Shown here one piece after another: positions 24,101 through 36,729 of a stretch of 64,000 nt of DNA (the stretch's first letter is position 1; each line of letters begins with the position of its first letter). The notes beneath the pieces were generated by a model. The model searched no databases and was not told where the DNA came from. It was given only the letters and a program-made list of their open reading frames with translations. A program made the translations under genes and the position numbers. The stretch comes from Nymphaea colorata (lineage: Eukaryota; Streptophyta; Magnoliopsida; Nymphaeales; Nymphaeaceae), in contig NC_045139.1 of assembly GCF_008831285.2 (NCBI RefSeq), forward strand, positions 35,871,706 to 35,935,705, given 5' to 3'.

Positions 24101-25470
24101 TGGGTTTGGAAGTATTTTCGAGCAGAACCATCCAATTTATTTACAGAATTTGTGTGTATTAATGTGGATTTCAGCCCTTATTTATTGAATTGAATTATCG
24201 GATCCAGAACGCTTTGGATCTTATCAAGACCTGAGCTTAAACCCTTATTCCAATCTTGAGAAGTGGGACTCCAAGTTTTTACGATTCTACAGATTTTCAC
24301 ACAGAGCAAGTACCATCGTTCTTTTCCAGGCAATTGGCAGGAGGGTCAACTGCTTTCTTCTCCTTCTTTTTCTACGACCACCAATCTTAAAAAAAATGAA
24401 AGGCTGATATGCTTCCTTAATTACATGTATATAATAATTTTATGCTGTTGTTGTATGACAGATGGATAAAAATTAGAAACTATCGTTGAAAAAACCATGA
24501 ATTCTTGTTCAAATTCATAATGACAACTAACTTTTATGTATTTTAAACGGCAAGATTTTTTTCAGGAATAATATGGTGCAAACTTGTTTTTATCGAAAAA
24601 AAATTTGCCTAGTTTTTAAAAAAGTGAAAAGAAAACTCCAAAAAGTAAAATGCAAAATGTGCAAAAAGAATGCAGTAATAGAAAATACAAAAAAGGAACC
24701 AAAAACATCAAAGAACGCATTTTTTTTAAGTTTTTCTCGTTTTTCCATCTTTTTCCAAAAAGTTACGCCGTGTTTGGATGACACCTCAAAATGGGGTTTT
24801 GAAATGCAAAACCTCGTTTTGCTTCACAAACCCCATTCTTGGGGTGACAGGAAACTGGATTTTTAATTTTTAAGAAACCTAGTTTTCCTCAAAACCTGCT
24901 CCCCCCATGTCTATGTCTATGCTTAGAAAAATCTATGAACTTAGTTAGCACTTTTACATGTGCGTTAATTGTAAATATACTATAAGTTCTCTATTCATGG
25001 ATTCTCTTATTTTCAACTGGTAGCATATATGAAATCATTATGCATTTTATAATAATTGAAGCAGTTGTAAATGTGATCGTCGCTTCCTTGTTATGCAATT
25101 AGTTTGGTGGTTTGGTTTATCGAAGGATCCTGATGATCCGTTTGGTAGAATTTTGTAAATAAACCATGCCCTGCTCTAAGGAGATTTTTAGCAAGGAACT
25201 ACAGTCAAAGGTAATTTTAAAATCTAAATGCCTTAATGAAGATTGGTAGCCAAAGTTTCTTAAGTTTCTTAGTGGTGGTATAAAAGGCGATTGTATTTGT
25301 TGAACTAGCATTTAGCTGTATTTAACATTGATGCAGTTTTGTTCAACTGATCAATTTTTTAAGTATAAAATGATCTTTTTCTATTTTTTTCTTTTGAAAA
25401 CATTTGTTTTCTGCAACTATGTTAAAAATACTGCGAACCGTTGCCGTATTATAATGACTGACTTTCTAAT
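21161..25470. other. 3' flank and intergenic region
   Basis: The first part is probably 3'UTR of the nucleotidyltransferase gene. At 21871-21988 a block of about 59 bp is duplicated in tandem (AAAAATGAAACAGAATACAT at 21871, AAAAATGATACAGAATGCAT at 21930). At about 22208-22310 another short unit containing TTTTCTCCTCAATC/GATTAGGA occurs twice. Around 23200-23700 the sequence looks like decayed retroelement. At 24774 a MITE-type terminus, GTGTTTGGATGACACC, is seen without a clear partner. No gene recognised. Confidence 0.45.
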
Positions 25471-25558
25471 CCTACTTTATAATGGTAAAGCCTCGTTTAT
25501 GAGGTGCTTCGCTTGTTCGCGACTAGGGTCTTTGCGAAGGAGAGAGGGAGAGAAGGAG

Positions 25559-25696
25559 ATGTCGATCATGAGAGGAGAGCCCTTGTTGGCCAGGCTAGCC
25601 AGCGTGGCCCGCTTTGTCGTCTTCCCGGCGGCCATGGTGGCTTCCCTTCTCTACGTTCCTCCGGCTTCCTCGAAGAAGAAGGATGAAGAGAAGTAG
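25559..25696 (+). CDS. Small single-span membrane protein, 45 residues
   Basis: An intact short ORF: a short N-terminus (MSIMRGEP), one hydrophobic segment from about residue 9 to 32 with a few Arg (LLARLASVARFVVFPAAMVA), then a Pro-Pro turn and a highly charged KKKDEEK end. This is the layout of small plant organelle or endomembrane tail-anchored-like proteins. I do not recognise the family. A TATA-like TTTATAAT at 25476 lies about 80 bp before the ATG, which favours this start. The next Met, four residues in, is an alternative. A donor (CAGCCAG|GTACCC) follows the stop, so the 3'UTR may be spliced. The composition is more GC-rich than its surroundings. Confidence 0.6.
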   Translation: MSIMRGEPLLARLASVARFVVFPAAMVASLLYVPPASSKKKDEEK

Positions 25697-25699
25697 AGA

Positions 25700-28600
25700 G
25701 TTCGTTTCAGCCAGGTACCCCGTATTCCCTTTTTCTTGTCACTCCTTTATTTTATCTCCATTTTTCGTTTTACAATTAGATTTTATTTCTATTTGGTCTT
25801 CTTTTCCTTTTTATCTTTTGGGCAATTGCATATTTCTTTCGATTTATCCATTTACGTATAACAATTGGTTTGTCTCGGTGGACATTGTGGTTGAAAGCGG
25901 AGAAGTTGGCGAAGATTTCATTGCTAGATGTGAACCGTTACAATTGTTGATTTTTTGTCGTTGATTAGATAGAGGAAGTTAGATTTGAGATGGTTTCTGA
26001 GATTCTGAAGTTTGACTCTGTTGGCACTGAGATCGCTTGGGGGAAAACAGAGAAATGAAAATGCTTGGATATTTCTTATCCCAAATGTGGCTGCTGGTTG
26101 TTTATGATCTATGGAACAGACTGCTTCCGAGAGTCAATAGAAGCGAGTATCTTGACTGTTTGATTGTGTAATCATGTCAGGGTTGCAGTCAGGGTTGCAG
26201 GATGAATAGATAGCACACACGTTCCCCAACAGAAATCTTGTAAGATTCCTATTACCGGGAGCACTGACGAACTGATCAAGATGATTTTATTTCTATTTGG
26301 TCTTCTTGCTATCGTTAACGTTCGTTGGTGTTCTCTGGTAATTGGCTTGTGATGGGTTTCTTCCTTGTGTGCTCTTAGATGCTGCCTGTGTCAGGTTTAA
26401 CTGTTATCTGCAATTCCTTCAAAGCCAGTTTAGCAGCTTAGATTTCCTGAGTTTGTTGAGAGATTCACGTGGATGTTTTCCCATACATTCTGTTTGAAAT
26501 CATGTGAGCACTCTGCTTTTAAGATCTCCTTGCTGTGTTGACTCTTTGCTTGGAGTTCTCTATGATCAAAAGAAACATGTGGGAGATGCAAAATTTGTGC
26601 TTTCCCCTATTTTAGCAACTCCCTTTTTATGTATGATGTCCTTTTGATGATAATTGAAACATCTTGCTATTCCCACCATTTTTCTGATTGCAGTGCTCTT
26701 TCATTGTGTCATCCTGTTAGTAATCTGTTTGGGGAACAAAAGCTTTTAAGGCACTTGGAGATTGAGATCGACAGGCACCTTGGCCTTTTTTCCAGAAAGG
26801 CTTGATTTGCCACATATTTGTTTCAATATTAATTTATTAGGTTTGGACCTTTTCATGATTAAGGTTTGATGGCTGTTTTCTTTATCATCAGCTAATTAAT
26901 GTGTGAAATCAACAAACAGCAGCACCTTGTTGTTGCCTCTTTACTGTGTTTAGGTTTCTCATAACAATTTCACCACGAGGTAATTAGCATTGGTACCTAT
27001 ACTGAATATTCCATTTCATTTTTACAAACTTCTTTTGAATCATAGACTTATATTTTTCTGAAAGCATGCTATTTTGGGCTGACATGAGGATAGGACACTG
27101 GACACTTTCCCATAGGATCTTCCACCAAAAGTATACTCACTGTTCAGAGTTGTTGTCGTGAGGGAGTAGTTTGTACATATTTAGTAATTGTGCTTATTTT
27201 ATATTCTTAGGTCTTGTGGGGCATCTTTAATAATTTTGTTTTATTTGAGGACTTTTTTGTAATTTCATTTATTGACTGTAATCCCTTATTGACATGGGAT
27301 TAGAGCAAGTGCAATAGATCGATTCTCTTCTCCAATTTCTCTCGTAACACCTAGACAAAGAACCTGCAAAGACCCTTTTTGCATCCGTGGCAGTCTGATA
27401 GCTGAACCTATTAGTCTAGCTGCTTCTTTTTAGTTTTCTAACTAATCAATGATACTACATTGTTACTTTCCTTTGGTTTCTATGTACTTTTAATTTTGGC
27501 TCTAGCATCTGTTCCTCTCTAGTTTACCATTTTGGTAGCTGTTTTTTATAATAAATAAATATGCAAAATGGGATTAGGTCTATCTATTTATGCCAAAGGA
27601 GCACCCACGCTGGGTGTTGAACCCTTGACCTTTTTCACCTTGGTGTCAAATTTGAGCCCCCTAACCCAGCGAATGCTCTTTTCTGGCCCATATTGGTATC
27701 TGCTTTGAATTTCAGATACTCTAATATAGAGTCCCACGAGTTCGATGGCCGACATCCACATCCAGGGAGAATGACTAGGCCAGTAGAGAATAACATGTGG
27801 ACCTATGCCCATCAGCATGTTGGCAAACTAGATATTTGTGTTTCTCTTCTAATTTCTGCCTCATATATCATGATGTTTTGTTTTTTCTTTTTCATCTTTT
27901 TCTTTTGAGAAAGAAAGAAAACAGCATGGTGTTTTAATTATATTCAAGAATTTATACATTCTCGAGCATAGCTTCAGACAACGTTCAATGAAGCAGCTGC
28001 CTAATGTTTTACCTGCGTATCGAAAGGTAGCAAGCAAACCTGCCATGTTGACCATATGTATTGGCAGAACATTCTCGTGCTCTTATGACGGGGACTACAC
28101 ATCTGTACACCGTAGCCCATTAACTCCATACAACCGCATAAATGGTACCGGCCAATTTATTCTGCCACACACTGTTTGAACATCTAATGATGTAAACATG
28201 ACTTTGCGTGTATTTGTGTGTTAGTGAGAAAAAGGAGAGAGAGCAGCAGCAGCATCAAACTGCTTAAGGAGAGAGACGTATAGTTTCAAACGTGTATTGC
28301 TCTGGGGAAGCATGAGCGTTAAGTTCCTAGTTCGCCATGAAATGTAGTGATTCCTTGTATTACTGAGACGCATTTCAACTGATCCTGAACTGTCCAAGGT
28401 TGAATAAGTTAATAAACCAGCTCTGTGGACGCTTTGGGAGTTGGTATATCTACTGCAAATGCTTTCTGTTTTCTCATTCATTCGAACGTTCATTTCTACG
28501 TTTCATGACTTTCAGGTTCTGCCATTCTTGCAAATGGTTATTCAAGTCCGTCCCAAGTGCGAGGTCTGGCATGGGCGAACAAATATTGCAGGACCCAGGT

Positions 28601-31340
28601 GCTGGCGTCCCCCCGTTGCTTAGGACTTTGACTTTTGATAATAAAATGAACTGCCACGTTTTGCAACTTCTCTGCACATATGTTATGTGATTGACTTCTT
28701 GGTTTTAAGACTTCTATCTCCCACCCTCTCTCTCTCTCTGTGCCAGTGTGTGAATGTCTGTGTGTGTGTTTTTGCCATGAGGCTCAGCCTGCCCGTTACA
28801 GACGAATATAAGTCCACAAGAACCAAGAACGGATACTGCAAACTGTGTTCTAATCATGAATTTTGGGTTGAGTGTCTCGGATAAAGCATCTGATTGAGTG
28901 TTAGCTTGCACAGTCTATCTGCTATTTTTGTATTTTTTGACTCATTGTTGCTTCAGTGTCCACAATTCAGGACTATATAGCCTTGAGAGGAATATTAAAC
29001 AATTTCATGGCATTCCTTTTTCTTAAAATCCTCCATTTTTTACCATAATCCAAGAAGACAGTATTTTTATGATGAAAGAAAGCATTTCAAAGCACCACAA
29101 GGTTTTCCGCTTATTTGGGGGGACTCTAAACCCCAGCCAGGTTGCATTAGAAGATTGTTCACTTCTTTCTCCAAGAACGGGATTTCTCATGAGATCAATG
29201 GAAATATGGATTCACCAAAAAATCACATATATATGCTCTATCCTAAAGTTTGAATCTCCTCATAATTTCTCCAATTTTATTGATTTATTGAAAAATGAAT
29301 GAGCAAAAACAGGAAAAATGGTAACTGAGTACATGTAGTTGTCAACCACTGCAGGTGGTGACCAAGTGTTAAGAGGAAAATGTGGTGTCAATTTGAAGAC
29401 CCTGATGTTAGGCCTATCTCTTGGTGTTGTTGATTTTCCTACGAAGGTTTGGCTGTGGATGGTCCACCTTTAATTCAACAGGAAAAAAAAAGACATGTTT
29501 GTTGGTTTTAAGAAATCCAAATGCTTAAAACAAAGAAGCCTTTATGGTGCTACACCACCACATGTAGAGTCATTTGTCAAGATGAGTGGTAATCTATCTG
29601 CCCTGTGATGATGATTCCCTTGCTTTCAACCATCAAACAGCTTCATTTCTAAGTCGAACATGCCTGTTGCAGTGCTTCTCCAGCAGCATCTTGGTAGCTC
29701 TTTCCATGGTGTGATTCCATGTCTGGGATCATGTAAAAGTTTCGTTAGAATGGTAGTCATGAGGATATGGACAGCCACAAACATTGATTATGTGCAAGCT
29801 AACTTAAAATGACCATCTCCACATGGTAGACAAGTCTTCTTCTCCCATTTTTTTGGGGTTAGCAGGGGAGTCCACCACCCTAGCCCGAAGCCCCCATCCT
29901 TTGTCCCTTTAGGGTATAGGGCTTGTTTTTAGTGCCTTTGAATGTTGCCTCTGTTGCGTTTGAACTTGCCTCTGTTCCTTTTACAGCACATAGAGTTGAT
30001 GGTTCGGGGATTTGAAACTGAGAATGGCTATCTACCAGCCTTTACACCAACCATTACGTCAATCCGTTCAGGATTTTGTTCCATGCATAACTTTGTGCAG
30101 GGGAACCAATTTAGAGATCTAGCTTTGTGAGTTTTGGTTTTAGATTGTTGTAGGGTCGAATTTTACATGAAAAAACGAAAGTCAGAAAAAAAATTGTGAT
30201 AGTCGCTTGTTATTAATCCATCTTCTATTTGTTTCCTTCAAACTTTCATGCTATTTCCAGGATTAAAGGTTAAATTTGTTTGTTTTTTAGATATTAAATT
30301 CATCAATCTCCTGACGTTTATGTAGTTAATTGTGCACTCTTTTGTAATGCACTATGTAGTTAAATTTGTTAAGATACTAGCCGCATAGATATGGTTTACA
30401 TGTTTCAAGAACATGGAATAGAAAAAAGAAAATCATGTTTGTTCAACATAGAAAGACACTGAAAAAACATTATTCTTCTTTCTTTTTCTTTAGTTTGTTG
30501 AACAAAAATTCGCTGCTGAGGGTTTGAGGTAGAGTGTATTCCACTTGAATGCACATAAAAAAAGATTAAGTACAATCAAGTGTAATGCACTACTCTACCT
30601 CAATCTCTGATATGCAGGTTTGTTCATCAAAAACAGTGTTTTGGAATCAAATTACCTGAGCTGCAGATTCGGTGAATCAACAAAAAATGTTTAAAATTCA
30701 TTTAAAAATAAATGAAAATATAACCCGTAAAACATATTAAGAAATAGTTGAAAACGATTTGTGGTGCTCTTGGATAGAGCTAGGAAATCGACAAATTCAA
30801 TTTGAATTGTTCGAATCAGACCGATTCTAATAACATGGCATCAAACTAACCACATGAAGTGTCTGTGTCTTGAAACAGAGCACTATAATATATTCACTAT
30901 TGAAAAATATGAGTCGGTGGGTCTGTTCATAAATACCGATGTGTATCATGGGATCCCACGACTCTGTAGAAACTTTTCATATATATATATATATATAACT
31001 GATTCATTGAATCAGCTGACTCGGTTGTGAATCAGCACAAAATGTCAAAAAGCTAATCGAATGATGTAAATAAATATTTGAGTTTTAGATAATAATCACC
31101 TTGACTTATTCAACATTCAGTAAATAGCATTCAATGATATGTTATGTATTTTCTTTTTTATCTCCTTTAAAGAAATTGCAATTTTTTCTCCCCGATCTAA
31201 TTTTCTCCACTCAACTTCTTAACATAAGTAAACTTGCATATAAAGTGAAAATTTCTCATCTAGAAAAGAAAAATTCCTGCTGAAGTGTATTTGGAGAAAA
31301 TTTGACTACGTTTTATGCTGTGCGTGTACATATATAATGA
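25700..31340. other. Intergenic or long spliced 3'UTR, no clear gene
   Basis: About 5.6 kb of AT-rich DNA. Several short open frames (for example around 28400-28690) have no recognisable domain and no consistent splice model. A repeat family built around GATTCGGTGAATCA/TGAATCAGCTGACTCGG lies at about 30640-31060 and reappears near 63500-63550. An (AT)n run is at about 30980-30998. Confidence 0.4.
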
Positions 31341-31711
31341 GCGTATCAATTATGAGCATTTATGTCTACAAGTATGAAGATATGACCTGCTGACTTGCAA
31401 ATAGGCGCATATTAAATAAGTTTTCAAAAGTCGACTAATAATTAATCTCGGGGGACGCCAATATTTAATTTCTGGACGTATAATGCTAGTATCCTGATTT
31501 ATACGTTGATTTATGAAAATATCGCATCCTCCTTCTTTTAACATGTCATGTAACTCATGTTGATCTAAATGTAAGCTTTTGAGAAGACTGGAAAATCTTT
31601 TCGGTATATATATGGCTACGAATTTTAGCTTAGTCCATTACATATATTACAGACAGTGGAATTGGTTAAGAACTCATCCGATTCGCTCAACTAAAATCCG
31701 AGTCGTGAAAT

Positions 31712-31990
31712 TCATACCTTCTTAACCAATCCCAGAAGGAACCGGTTCCGCATCTGGTATCTCAAATCCGGTTTCTTAGCCTTGAACTGCCTCAAGGTCC
31801 CAGTCTTGGGGTTCGCCACCGGAAGAAGTGATCGCCGTTCTGGCACGGCAATGGAGGAGTTGTGCGGCTCGTCTCGAACGGGCCTGGCTTTCTTCCTGCG
31901 TCTCGGTTTGTCCGGCTCCATGTCGGCGAACTTCCGAAGAAGTTGGTCGGACGAGGGCTTGGCGACGTGCTGTACTGTGGAGGCCGCCAT
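31712..31990 (-). CDS. Small basic protein, probably the first exon of a longer gene
   Basis: From the ATG at 31990, 92 residues: MAASTVQHVAKPSSDQLLRKFA, then a basic stretch RRRKKAR that looks like a nuclear localisation signal, then RRSLLPVANPKTGTLRQFKAKK and RNRFLLGLVKK. The open frame extends further upstream but only with non-ATG codons. The end reads LVKK followed by GTATGA, which is a good splice donor (AAG|GTATGA). The apparent stop is therefore likely intronic and the true C-terminus lies in an exon at lower coordinates, possibly after the acceptor TTTTCCAG near 31590. I do not recognise the family with confidence. GC content is well above the flanks, which supports a real coding exon. 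Confidence 0.6.
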   Translation of the reverse strand: MAASTVQHVAKPSSDQLLRKFADMEPDKPRRRKKARPVRDEPHNSSIAVPERRSLLPVANPKTGTLRQFKAKKPDLRYQMRNRFLLGLVKKV

Positions 31991-32089
31991 TAGAGAAGAG
32001 CGAGGAAAGAGTGGCGCTGTTGGCAATGGTGATGGTGGAGGAGAAAATGAACGTTAAGAGAATGGAATGTTTATGAGGAGGAGGGAGGG

Positions 32090-32096
32090 ATAAATA
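32090..32096 (-). promoter_or_regulatory. TATA-like box of the small basic protein gene
   Basis: Read on the minus strand the site is CTATTTATCC, about 100 bp upstream of the ATG at 31990, followed by a pyrimidine-rich stretch (CCCTCCCTCCTCCTC). This is a typical plant core-promoter layout. Confidence 0.5.
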
Positions 32097-32099
32097 GGT

Positions 32100-34240
32100 G
32101 GGGAATATAGCCGTTAGGCAGTAATGGGGGCCATAATAATATAAAGGAGAGGATTTATACTATGTGATTTATGAAACATGTCGCATGAGCTGCCATCCTT
32201 TTACTGGGAGAATTGCACGTGATCTTGCCTCCCTTCATTTGTCTGTCACCAAATGCACGCATTCTGTTCTAGCAGGGACACATGGGTTTCTTTCTCTCTC
32301 TCTCTCTCAACCTCTCTCTCTCTCATATGATGTACTAATCTTTCTCTCTCTAGTAACCTACATTAGATTTCATATGTGTTCTATAGTTTCTTTGTTTACT
32401 TTATTTCTTTGGTTTTTACCTTTTTTTTAAGTTTCTTAATGACTACTTGTCATCCAATTTTGTTAATGAATTCCTTGTCGACTCTTTTATTAAAAAAAAT
32501 AAAAAATTAGATACGAGATAAAACTAAAATTGCAGTTTAGAAAAAATTTCATCATGTAAAATTATCAAAATATTCCTCTAATGAAATGTGAGAACATGTA
32601 TTCCCATGTTAACCACATAATATAGAAAGTGTCATTTTTGGTAAGTTGGCATGTTAGAGAGAATGGTGACTTTGTTTGAGAGAGAAAGGCTCGCAATCTC
32701 AATCGACTCATTAAAATAGAATTGCAGGAAAATTGATTTGATTTATTTCTAAATGTTTCACACAGTTTTTTTTTGTTTTAGTTTTCAAAGTTTATTTCAT
32801 TTTAGGTTATTCTTAAATAGTTTACGAGTTTTTTTTAACATGAATATAGTAATTTCTTTTGCCCATTATCTACAATTCAATTGAATAGGCTGGAAAGTTG
32901 ATCTCCAACCTTTCAATGAGTATTTTAATTTTTGGCTGTTGGCATTAGCGACGGTTCATGATAGGAACTCGTTATAGTGACTTTATTAACAATGTAAGCC
33001 GACCCTTTCTTAAATTTTAGATTATTAATAAGAAAATTAAAATAAAATAAAATAAATAATTTTTTTTCTGCATGCATGCAAAGAGATCAGCTGCTATTGA
33101 ATTAATATCTGTCATCGCTCTTGCGTTTTTTGTGTTTTTGAAACAATTATACGATTTTGTTTTAAAGCACGCCTGCCATTTAAAATACATCACACATAAA
33201 TTGATTGCATATTTCTATTATAGCTGCAAGTTTATTAGCGGATCAATAGATCATTCGGAATATACATCATGCCTTTTGGATCGAGTAAAAATTTTCGGTT
33301 TTTAAAAGTTAAAAAACTAACTTTGCCGCAAGTAATTACTCCTACTCATGAGCGTTTTTAGTAAATTGCGATCAACGGGAAAAAAAAATAATCAAAATCA
33401 TCAATGTCAACCTCGTAAGAAACAGGGATAAGTCTTCTACGAAGAATCATGATCAATTTTAAAAGGCGAATAATGTTGTGGTGATTTTACAGTCGACAGT
33501 AGCAAAGTGGACCGGAAAAGATCGATTTACTAAGACTTAGATGCGACATTATGGTGAAAAGGTGGTCCTTGAAAATTTTAAAAGAGGGGAAAAAATCTAA
33601 ACCCCACCACGATGAAGATGAGAGGTGCGCTCTGCAACTAGAGAGAGAAAGTGAGGCACGTCCATATTTAAAACTGTGACAGCTCAAGAACCGGTGAAGC
33701 TAGTCACGTCAACTTGCCGGACTTACAATCCTCCCTTTAATTTAAAATTCGTTTTTGATATGGTGATCTTTGACCACTACAGGAAGATGACGATGCCCAC
33801 ACGCTTCGCCGTGGCTCATCCTAACAACAGAGACATTAATTCTTCACGCTTCAGGTGGGCTCTCCGGCGAGCTCGCTTGGTAAATCTTTTCCTCGGACAT
33901 ATTTTCCCATGCGAGGGAGCGCAAACCAACGCCAAGGTTTGATTTCTTGAAAGAAACTTTCGAGGACAAATCTCTTTTTCGGGTTTCCAAGGGTCGGGTT
34001 TCCTTTTAGTACATATCATAAAGTGGGCGGATATATTAAAAAATATCATGCAAACATAAAAACTTACACTTGAACGTTAAAAACATGCCCATGTTATGTG
34101 AGATGCAGTAATTACAGCGGATCAAAACGAATCAAAAGAGAGATAGAGATTACAAAGGTCAGTTCATTAACAACAAAATCTATCACATAAAAAAAACAAA
34201 ATAAAATGAAAGCAAACATAAACCCCTTCTCCTTTTTCTT
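32100..34240. other. Intergenic
   Basis: AT-rich, with (CT)n tracts at about 32293-32325. A somewhat GC-richer block at 33600-34010 carries an open frame of up to 88 codons on the plus strand (33676-33942) and an overlapping one on the minus strand. Neither has a recognisable motif and I do not call them genes. Confidence 0.4.
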
Positions 34241-34248
34241 CTTCTTCT

Positions 34249-34809
34249 TTAAGTGGATTCTTCACTTAGAGGTTTAGGCTCTTGATGTTTACTGTGTTCT
34301 TTTTGTTTTGTATTATCTTCCATATCTTTTATATATTCTAATATTTTAGCTAAATGATTTAAAAGCACAATCATAAATTCAACAACAAAGGTATACCAAT
34401 TATTACCTACACTTGTTAATACAAAACAAAATAATAAATTTCATTTAAAAAAACAAAGCACTTGCAAAATTGATAGGATTAATACGACAAAAGTTCACAC
34501 TCAGTGCCCCATCCTTTTTTGGCGTAGAACTCAACACCCTCCAAACAATAGAAATAAACCAGTAATACTGGTGCAACATATCCAATGGAATAGAAAGACA
34601 GAAAAAATGAGGTCACATGTATTATCATGGCAAACTGATGAACAATTATAAGTTTTTGCTCCAACGGTTTGGAGAAAAATGACAGATCAAAAACTCGTCG
34701 AATAATCCACATTATAAGATGAAATGCAAAAACAAAATAAGAGTGCAGTAATATTTATGAAAACGGACGGGAGGTAAGGGTTTGGGAAAAGAGAAATCTC
34801 ATCTCACAT
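34249..34809 (-). pseudogene. Array unit 1: decayed copy of short membrane-protein family
   Basis: The lowest-coordinate copy of six. The start region reads ATG TGA where the others read ATG CGA, so the frame stops after Met. The body is recognisable (FFSKPLEQKLIIVHQFA, then a hydrophobic span SFFLSFYSIGYV), but it shifts frame before the conserved APKKYEALSVNFYRT block. The C-terminal tail is intact in another frame (NNWYTFVVEFMIVLLNHLA, ending at 34249). Confidence 0.65.
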
Positions 34810-34835
34810 GGAAAAAATGAAAAAGGAGGTTGTAT

Positions 34836-35009
34836 CAAGGTACCACCACACCGTTCATAACATGCGTTGGAGATTCTTAGCACGGTTAGGCAATCGTTCA
34901 TGCGGCATCGTATTCTGCTAAAAAGTACGATCTAGTCCAGTAGTAAAAGTGTGTATGAGACTCGAAGCCTCTCAAGGATAGGAACTGCATGCAATCGGGT
35001 GGTACCTTG
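34836..35009. repeat. Spacer hairpin or element with 12-bp perfect inverted repeat (first of six)
   Basis: CAAGGTACCACC at 34836-34847 and GGTGGTACCTTG at 34998-35009 are exact reverse complements. The pair recurs in the other spacers: 35648/35801 (11 bp), about 36513/36656 (10 bp), 37333/37496 (12 bp), and weaker at about 38118 and 38960. The arms are 140-160 bp apart. It could be the ends of a small inserted element or a paired RNA structure. Confidence 0.65.
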
Positions 35010-35069
35010 GTGGTTGCTTGCCCTTTCTCCGGCGAGCGTTCTCCACGGCAGATAGTTTATCCTCTTATT

Positions 35070-35621
35070 CCTCTTCTTCAAGTAGATTCTTCACTTGGGG
35101 GTTTAAGCTCTTGATGTATATTGTGCTCTTGATATTGACTATGCTCTTCCTTCATATTATGTTTCATATTTTTCATATATTTGCACAGTCATAAATTCAA
35201 CAACAACGGTATTCAATTATTACATAGACCCATTAATACAAAACAAAATAATAAATTTCATTAGAAAAACCAAAGCTCTCATAAAATTAATAGGATCAGT
35301 ACGATAAAAGTTCACACTCAATGCCTCATACTTTTTTGGCGCAAAACTAAACGGTCTCCAAACAATAGAAAAAACCAGTAACACCTGTGTAGCATACCCG
35401 ATGGAGAACAAAGACAGAAAAAATGGTATCAAATGTATTACTTTGGGAAAATGATGAACAATTATAGGTTTCTGCTCGAGATGCTTGGATAAGGACATAA
35501 CAAAAAAGCACTGAATAATCGATATGATGACATAAAATGCAAAAACAAAATAAACATACAGTAATATTTCTAAAGGCGCATGAAAGGTAAGGGTTTGGAA
35601 TAGAGCAATTGCATCTCGCAT
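35070..35621 (-). CDS. Array unit 2: copy with an intact 133-residue body (short multi-span membrane protein, unknown function)
   Basis: The only unit whose body is open from the start ATG at 35621 to a stop at 35220 (133 residues). Hydrophobic segments lie at about residues 17-43 (LLYVYFVFAFYVIISIIQCF) and 62-84 (HLIPFFLSLFSIGYATQVLL), then a conserved linker APKKYEALSVNFYRTDPIN, then a third span RALVFLMKFIILFCI. Its tail, which other copies extend with FVVEFMIVLLKHLA and a His/Gln/Glu-rich end, is out of frame and internally deleted here (35070-35219). I do not recognise the family. It may be a truncated but expressed gene or simply the least damaged relic. Confidence 0.4.
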
Positions 35622-35869
35622 GGAAAAAAGGGAAAATGAGGTCGTATCAAGGTACCACTACGCCGTTCTTAGTACGTGTCAAAGATTCTTAGCACACTTA
35701 AGCAATCTTCATGTGACATCGTGTTTTACTACATTTGGCCCGATAGTGGAAGAGCGTATGAGACTCGAAGCCTCTCAGGGATAGAGACTATTTGCAATCG
35801 GGTGGTACCTTGGTGGTGGCTTGCCCTTCTTCACCAAGCGATATCCACGGCAGATAGTTTCTCCTTTTA

Positions 35870-36486
35870 TTCATCTTCTTCAAGTGGATTCTTCACTTGT
35901 GGTTTAGGCTCTTGATGTACATTGTACTCTTGATGTTGACTGTGTTCTTCTTTGATATTATTTTCCATATCTTTCATATATTCTAATATTTTAGCTAAGT
36001 CCTATAAAAGCACAGTCATAAATTCAACAATAAATGTATACCAATTATTAACTAGACTCATTAACACAAAACAAAACAATAAATTTCATTAGAAAAACCA
36101 AAGTTCTAGTATAATTGATATGATCAGTACGATAAAAGTTCACATTCAATGTCTCATACTTTTTTGGTGCATAACTCAACACCTTCCAAATAGTAGAAAA
36201 AACGACTAACACCTTTGTAGCATACCCGATGGAGAACAAAGACAGAAAAAATGAGATTATATGTATTACTCTAAAAAACTGATGAACAATTATAGGTTTC
36301 TACTCGAGCGGCTTGGAGAAGAAGGACATAACAAAAAATCACCGCATAATCGACATGATGACATGAAATGCAAAAACAAAATAAATATGCAGTAATATTT
36401 GTAAAGGCGGATGAGAGGTAAGGGTTTGGGGAGGGAGCAATTGCAGAGAGGTAAGGGTTTGGGGAGGGAGCAATTGCATCTTGCAT
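35870..36486 (-). pseudogene. Array unit 3: decayed copy with internal 33-bp duplication
   Basis: From the ATG at 36486 the frame reads MQDAIAPSPNPYLSAIAPSPN: an 11-residue block is duplicated in frame by a 33-bp tandem repeat. The frame then diverges near 36300 and the remainder (FSIGYATKVLVVFSTIW to FYRTDHIN, stop at 36048) lies in a different frame. The tail follows after a further shift. Confidence 0.65.
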
Positions 36487-36729
36487 GGAAAAAATGGGAA
36501 ATGATGTTGTATCAAGGTACCATCACGCCGTTCTTAGCACGCTTAGGCAATCATTCATGCGGCATCGTGCTTTGCTACAAAAGTACCGTCTGGTCTAGTA
36601 GTAGAAGAGCATATGAAACTCGAAGTCTCTTAGGGATATGGACTACTTGCAATCGGGTGGTACCTTGGTGGTGGCTTGCCCTTCTCCGGTGAGCTATCTC
36701 CACCGTAGATAGTTTATCTGTTTATTCAT

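Noticed and set aside
34930..35000. Possible tRNA or SINE-like A and B boxes in the array spacer
   Set aside because: AACTCGAAGTC/GACTCGAAGCC only weakly resembles a B box and the distance to the A-box-like word is too short; no cloverleaf can be drawn.
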